A stretch of 8,581 nt of DNA. Source: Rhodobacteraceae bacterium UBA6236. Lineage in GTDB: Bacteria > Pseudomonadota > Alphaproteobacteria > Rhodobacterales > Rhodobacteraceae. The stretch is from positions 1,078 to 9,658 of the forward strand of contig DJWG01000083.1 in assembly GCA_002440945.1 (NCBI GenBank), in the 5' to 3' direction. The position numbers and the translations under genes were made by a program. Below the pieces are notes generated by a model that searched no databases, was not told the DNA's origin, and worked only from the letters and a program-made list of their open reading frames with translations. Of this stretch, positions 6,212 through 8,581 are shown piece by piece; positions within the stretch are counted from its first letter, which is position 1; the number at the start of each line of letters is the position of its first letter.

Positions 6212-6745
6212 TTACTTCTTCTTGCCTTCCTTGCGGAAGATGAACTCGTCCTTGTATTTGATCCCTTTGCCCTTGTAGGGCTCGGGACCGCGCCATTCGC
6301 GGATGTTGGCCGCGACCTGACCGACGAGTTGGGCGTCAATGCCTTCGACGATGATTTCGGTCTGCTTCGGGGTCGTGACGGTCACGCCCTTCGGCACTTC
6401 GAAGTTCACTTCGTGGCTGTAGCCAAGCTGAAGCTTCAGGATGTTGCCCTGGATCGCGGCGCGGTAACCCACGCCGTTGATCTCAAGCTCTTTCTTGAAG
6501 CCCTTGCTCACACCCGTGACAAGGTTCTCGATCATCGAGCGGGACATGCCCCACTGCTGGCGCGCGCGCTTCGAAAGGCCGCGCGGCTGGACCGAGATCT
6601 TGCCCTCGTCCTGGCTGAGGGTCACATCGTCGGTCGCCTTGAAGGACAGGGTGCCTTTCGGACCCTTCACTTCAATGGACTGGCCATTGATGCTGGCGGT
6701 GACGCCCGAAGGCACCTCGACCGGTTTCTTGCCAATACGTGACAT
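6212..6745 (-). CDS. rplF: 50S ribosomal protein L6
   Basis: L6 binds 23S rRNA near the sarcin-ricin loop and stalk base, with two similar domains that arose by duplication. The 177-residue protein starts [15 protein letters not shown], contains [15 protein letters not shown] (86-100) in the inter-domain region and carries the L6 signature [11 protein letters not shown] (155-165), ending in a lysine-rich tail. ATG 6745 has AAGGAGG a few bases upstream, overlapping the rpsH stop, and the two genes are 10 bases apart. The open frame continues upstream into rpsH but without L6 similarity. Length is normal for bacteria. Confidence 0.98.
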   Translation of the reverse strand: MSRIGKKPVEVPSGVTASINGQSIEVKGPKGTLSFKATDDVTLSQDEGKISVQPRGLSKRARQQWGMSRSMIENLVTGVSKGFKKELEINGVGYRAAIQGNILKLQLGYSHEVNFEVPKGVTVTTPKQTEIIVEGIDAQLVGQVAANIREWRGPEPYKGKGIKYKDEFIFRKEGKKK

Positions 6746-6755
6746 CGGCCCCTCC

Positions 6756-7151
6756 TTAGAACACGGTGCAGAGCACTTCGCCGCCAACATTGGCGGTGCG
6801 TGCTGCTGCATCCGACATCACGCCTTTCGGCGTGGAGACGATCGACAGGCCCAGGCCGTTGCGGACGCTCGGGATGTCCTGGACGCTCGCGTAGACGCGG
6901 CGGCCGGGCTTCGAGACGCGCTTCAGTTCCCGGATGACGGGGGTGCCTTCAAAGTACTTCAGGCTAATTTCCAGTTCCGGCTGGCCGTTGGCCGCCGCAA
7001 CCTTGTCGTAGCCACGGATGTAGCCTTCGTCTTTCAGCACATCCAGAACCCAGGCGCGAAGCTTCGAGGCCGGCGTGCGGACGGTCGATTTGCCACGCAT
7101 CTGCGCGTTGCGGATGCGGGTCAGCATATCGCCGAGAGGATCGTTCATCAT
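6756..7151 (-). CDS. rpsH: 30S ribosomal protein S8
   Basis: S8 is a primary 16S rRNA-binding protein of the 30S body and, in E. coli, the translational repressor of the spc operon acting near the rplE start. The 131-residue protein has [27 protein letters not shown] (43-49) and the C-terminal S8 region with [12 protein letters not shown] and GGEVLCTVF. Three successive start codons occur: GTG 7154, ATG 7151 and ATG 7148. I chose 7151, 7 bases after AAGGAGG; 7148 would give the commonest N-terminus and is equally possible. The gap from rpsN is 12 bases. I could not identify an S8-binding operator at the rplX-rplE junction, where the genes overlap. Confidence 0.97.
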   Translation of the reverse strand: MMNDPLGDMLTRIRNAQMRGKSTVRTPASKLRAWVLDVLKDEGYIRGYDKVAAANGQPELEISLKYFEGTPVIRELKRVSKPGRRVYASVQDIPSVRNGLGLSIVSTPKGVMSDAAARTANVGGEVLCTVF

Positions 7152-7163
7152 CACTCGACCTCC

Positions 7164-7469
7164 TTACCAGCTCGACTTCACCATGCCGGGGATCTGGCCG
7201 AACGAGGCCAGGTCACGCAGCATGATCCGCGAGAGTTTCAGCTTACGGTAGTAAGCGTGGGGACGGCCGGTCAGCTGGCACCGGTTGTGCAGGCGGACGG
7301 CCGAGGAGTTGCGGGGCAGTTCCGCAAGCTTCAGGGTTGCGTTGAAACGCTCTTCCATCGGCCGGGACTGGTCTTCGATGACCGCCTTCAGTTCGGCGCG
7401 CTTGGCAGCATACTGCTTGACCAGACGGGCGCGCTTCACTTCGCGGTTCACCATGGATTTCTTCGCCAT
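7164..7469 (-). CDS. rpsN: 30S ribosomal protein S14, zinc-free long form
   Basis: S14 is assembled late into the 30S head. The 101-residue protein starts [20 protein letters not shown] and carries the S14 signature region [20 protein letters not shown] (62-81), followed by [17 protein letters not shown]. It has a single cysteine (C64), not the C-x2-C pairs of the short zinc form, so it is the long C-minus type usual in proteobacteria; the normal length agrees. ATG 7469 is preceded by GGAGG about 8 bases upstream, and the gap from the rplE stop is 17 bases. It lies in its standard place between rplE and rpsH. Confidence 0.98.
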   Translation of the reverse strand: MAKKSMVNREVKRARLVKQYAAKRAELKAVIEDQSRPMEERFNATLKLAELPRNSSAVRLHNRCQLTGRPHAYYRKLKLSRIMLRDLASFGQIPGMVKSSW

Positions 7470-7486
7470 TCGTCGTTCCTCCGCGA

Positions 7487-8046
<560 letters not shown>

Positions 8047-8047
<1 letters not shown>

Positions 8048-8352
8048 CAGATCGCCTCCCCGGTGGTCTTGGCGAAGCGCACCTTCTTGTCGCCTTCCAT
8101 GCGGAAGCCGACGCGGGTGGCCTTGCCGTCCTTGTCCATCAGCGCGAGGTTCGACAGGTCGATCGGCATCGCCTTCGGCTGGCGGCCGCCCTGGTTCGTC
8201 TGCGTCTGGCGCTGGTGACGGATCGCGATATTCACGCCATCGACGACGGCCTTGTTGGCCTTCGGATCGACCGAGGTGATCTCGCCCTGCTTGCCCTTGT
8301 CCTTGCCAGCAAGGACGACGACCTTGTCGCCTTTACGGAGTTTCGCAGCCAT
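8047..8352 (-). CDS. rplX: 50S ribosomal protein L24
   Basis: L24 is an assembly-initiating protein that binds the 5' domain of 23S rRNA near the exit tunnel. The 101-residue protein has an N-terminal KOW motif, [19 protein letters not shown] (7-25), then [20 protein letters not shown] (41-60) and a basic C-terminal half typical of L24. I chose ATG 8352, which overlaps the rplN stop as TGATG and has GGAGGT 6 bases upstream; a GTG at 8355 would add one residue. The one-base overlaps on both sides (with rplN and rplE) suggest coupled translation across the three genes. Confidence 0.98.
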
Positions 8353-8581
8353 CACAGCACCTCCGGCGCCAGCGAGATGATCTTCATGAAGTTCTTCGCA
8401 CGCAGCTCGCGAACGACCGGCCCGAAGATACGGGTGCCGACCGGTTCGCCCTGGTTGTTCAGGATGACGGCGGCGTTGCGGTCGAAGCGGATGGACGTGC
8501 CATCTTCGCGACGAACTTCCTTGGCGGTGCGCACGACGACGGCCTTGCGGACGTCACCTTTCTTCACGCGGCCGCGCGGGA
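8352..8581 (-). CDS. rplN: 50S ribosomal protein L14, 5' end cut by window edge
   Basis: L14 lies at the subunit interface and binds 23S rRNA next to L19 and bridge B8. Only the C-terminal 75 or so residues are in the window: [18 protein letters not shown], then [18 protein letters not shown], a glycine turn (NNQGEP), [13 protein letters not shown] and [12 protein letters not shown], which is the standard L14 C-terminus. The family is about 122 residues, so roughly 47 N-terminal residues lie beyond position 8581. A GTG codon at 8567 is an internal valine, not a start. The stop codon overlaps the rplX start. Confidence 0.97.
   Translation of the reverse strand, partial: PRGRVKKGDVRKAVVVRTAKEVRREDGTSIRFDRNAAVILNNQGEPVGTRIFGPVVRELRAKNFMKIISLAPEVL

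Noticed and set aside
4737..6278. Open frame of 513 codons on the plus strand across DUF2585, rpmD, rpsE and rplR
   Set aside because: It covers several certain minus-strand genes and the terminator, has no recognisable domain, and is explained by GC-rich codon bias.

Overview
The window is a stretch of the bacterial spc ribosomal-protein gene cluster, read entirely from the minus strand. It comes from a GC-rich alphaproteobacterium, most likely of the Rhodobacteraceae (Paracoccus/Rhodobacter-like). The pointers are the SecY N-terminus (MASAAEQMAANLSWG), an adenylate kinase with a four-cysteine LID as described for Paracoccus, a zinc-free S14 of about 100 residues, and an alphaproteobacteria-type DUF2585 membrane protein. 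This assignment rests on remembered family sequences, not on a search.

In the direction of transcription (right to left) there are three blocks. Block 1 (about 8581 to 4953) is the upstream half of the spc operon: rplN (5' end outside the window), rplX, rplE, rpsN, rpsH, rplF, rplR, rpsE, rpmD. Genes overlap by one base or sit about 10-20 bases apart, each with a purine-rich ribosome-binding site. The exception is a 114-base gap between rplR and rpsE holding three perfect GC-rich hairpins. The block ends in a convincing intrinsic terminator just after rpmD (4889-4927).

Block 2 (about 4828 to 3165) is not ribosomal. It interrupts the usual rpmD-rplO adjacency with three genes, each preceded by a gap above 100 bases: a DUF2585/UPF0314 membrane protein, a small exported protein of unknown function, and a GFA-like (CENP-V/GFA zinc fold) protein. 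A terminator at one border and an 11-bp inverted repeat at the other bracket the insert; their arms share the core ACGCCCCG/CGGGGCGT.

Block 3 (3011 to 1) resumes with rplO, secY and adk, then a 174-base leader with a candidate promoter and hairpins, then rpsM (3' end outside the window). Candidate sigma70-type promoters lie before the DUF2585 gene, rplO and rpsM, so the cluster may run as several transcription units rather than one. Together the genes supply 50S proteins (L14, L24, L5, L6, L18, L30, L15), 30S proteins (S14, S8, S5, S13), the Sec translocon channel, and the enzyme that keeps adenine nucleotides in balance.

I found no mobile element, CRISPR array, tRNA or rRNA, and no convincing new defence or metabolic system. 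The points worth a second look are the broken spc operon with its accessory insert, the orphan exported protein, the altered metal-site residues in the GFA and DUF2585 proteins, and several structured intergenic regions.
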